From positions 1 through 7,038 of the forward strand of contig JBBIKZ010000205.1 of the NCBI GenBank assembly GCA_037445185.1: a stretch of DNA of 7,038 nucleotides, written 5' to 3'. The notes beneath the pieces are model-generated. The model did no database searches and was not told the DNA's origin. It saw only the letters and a program-made list of their open reading frames with translations. Position numbers and translations under genes: made by a program. This DNA is from JANWZL01 sp037445185. GTDB lineage: Bacteria; Pseudomonadota; Gammaproteobacteria; Burkholderiales; Thiobacillaceae. Within the stretch, counting starts at the first letter, position 1. Every line of letters begins with the position of its first letter. Of this stretch, positions 6,916-7,038 are shown in pieces.

Positions 6916-7038
6916 ATGAGCGAAACGAGCGCCTTCGTCGACGCGCTGGACGTGCTGACCCTGCGCGGCAACCGCCTGTTCGGCGATCCGGGCAGTTGGG
7001 GCGAATCGCTGATGCCGCCGCCGCCTTCGGTCGCTGCC
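6916..7038 (+). CDS. cmr3: Cmr3-like type III-B CRISPR RAMP protein, N-terminus only (cut by window end)
   Basis: The 41 codons in the window begin MSETSAFVDALDVLTLRGN (1-19) and continue through RLFGDPGSWGESLMPPPPSV (20-39). The combination of an opening strand with (I/V)xALDVLxxRGN, then LFGDPGSxGES, then PPxPSVAAG is the N-terminal pattern of Cmr3, the Cas5-type subunit of the III-B (Cmr) complex that holds the crRNA 5' tag next to Cmr2/Cas10. ATG 6916 was chosen because family members start a few residues before that motif. The frame is open back to TGA 6817-6819, so GTG 6823 or GTG 6853 could be the start instead; no clear Shine-Dalgarno lies before 6916. No cmr1 or cmr2 lies in between. 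Csx10 or another Cas5-like RAMP is the alternative. Recognition is from memory of family motifs. Confidence 0.7.
   Translation, partial: MSETSAFVDALDVLTLRGNRLFGDPGSWGESLMPPPPSVAA

Overview
The window is a GC-rich stretch, by eye well above 60% G+C with strong G/C preference at third codon positions. That fits a high-GC proteobacterium, probably beta or gamma, but the assignment rests on composition and protein flavour only. Almost all of it is a subtype III-A (Csm) CRISPR-Cas effector operon on the + strand: cas10/csm1 (133-2829), csm2 (2841-3329), csm3 (3344-4057), csm4 (4054-4989) and csm5 (4986-6590). No CRISPR array, cas1, cas2, cas6 or csm6/CARF gene is present.

Layout. Bases 1-132 hold an open frame that may be the 3' end of another gene, plus a twice-occurring CTTGCAC...ATATAAG motif just before cas10. 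The genes are packed tightly: csm2 follows cas10 after a few bases and has a strong AGGAGG, and csm3 follows csm2 by a few bases. csm3/csm4 and csm4/csm5 share ATGA stop-start overlaps. A short 56-codon frame overlaps the csm5 stop by GTGA, and about 160 bases with no clear gene follow it. At the right edge a new gene begins and is cut off by the window end. Its N-terminus looks like Cmr3, a subunit of the different subtype III-B (Cmr) complex.

How the genes work together. Cas10 is the large subunit and carries an intact HD nuclease signature (His19-Asp20) and an intact GGDD cyclase/polymerase signature (706-709). Csm4 should hold the crRNA 5' tag next to Cas10. Csm3 forms the crRNA-binding backbone and has the conserved Asp that cuts target RNA at regular intervals. 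Csm2 forms the second filament, and Csm5 caps the 3' end of the crRNA. All key residues that can be judged are present, so the complex is predicted to be active: RNA cleavage, DNase activity and cyclic oligoadenylate synthesis. The crRNA-processing enzyme and the cyclic-oligoadenylate-responsive effector must lie outside the window.

Most worth a second look: a Cmr3-like gene directly downstream of a complete Csm operon with no cmr2 between them; the long coiled-coil C-terminal extension of Csm5; the unidentified translationally coupled small frame; and the duplicated motif upstream of cas10.
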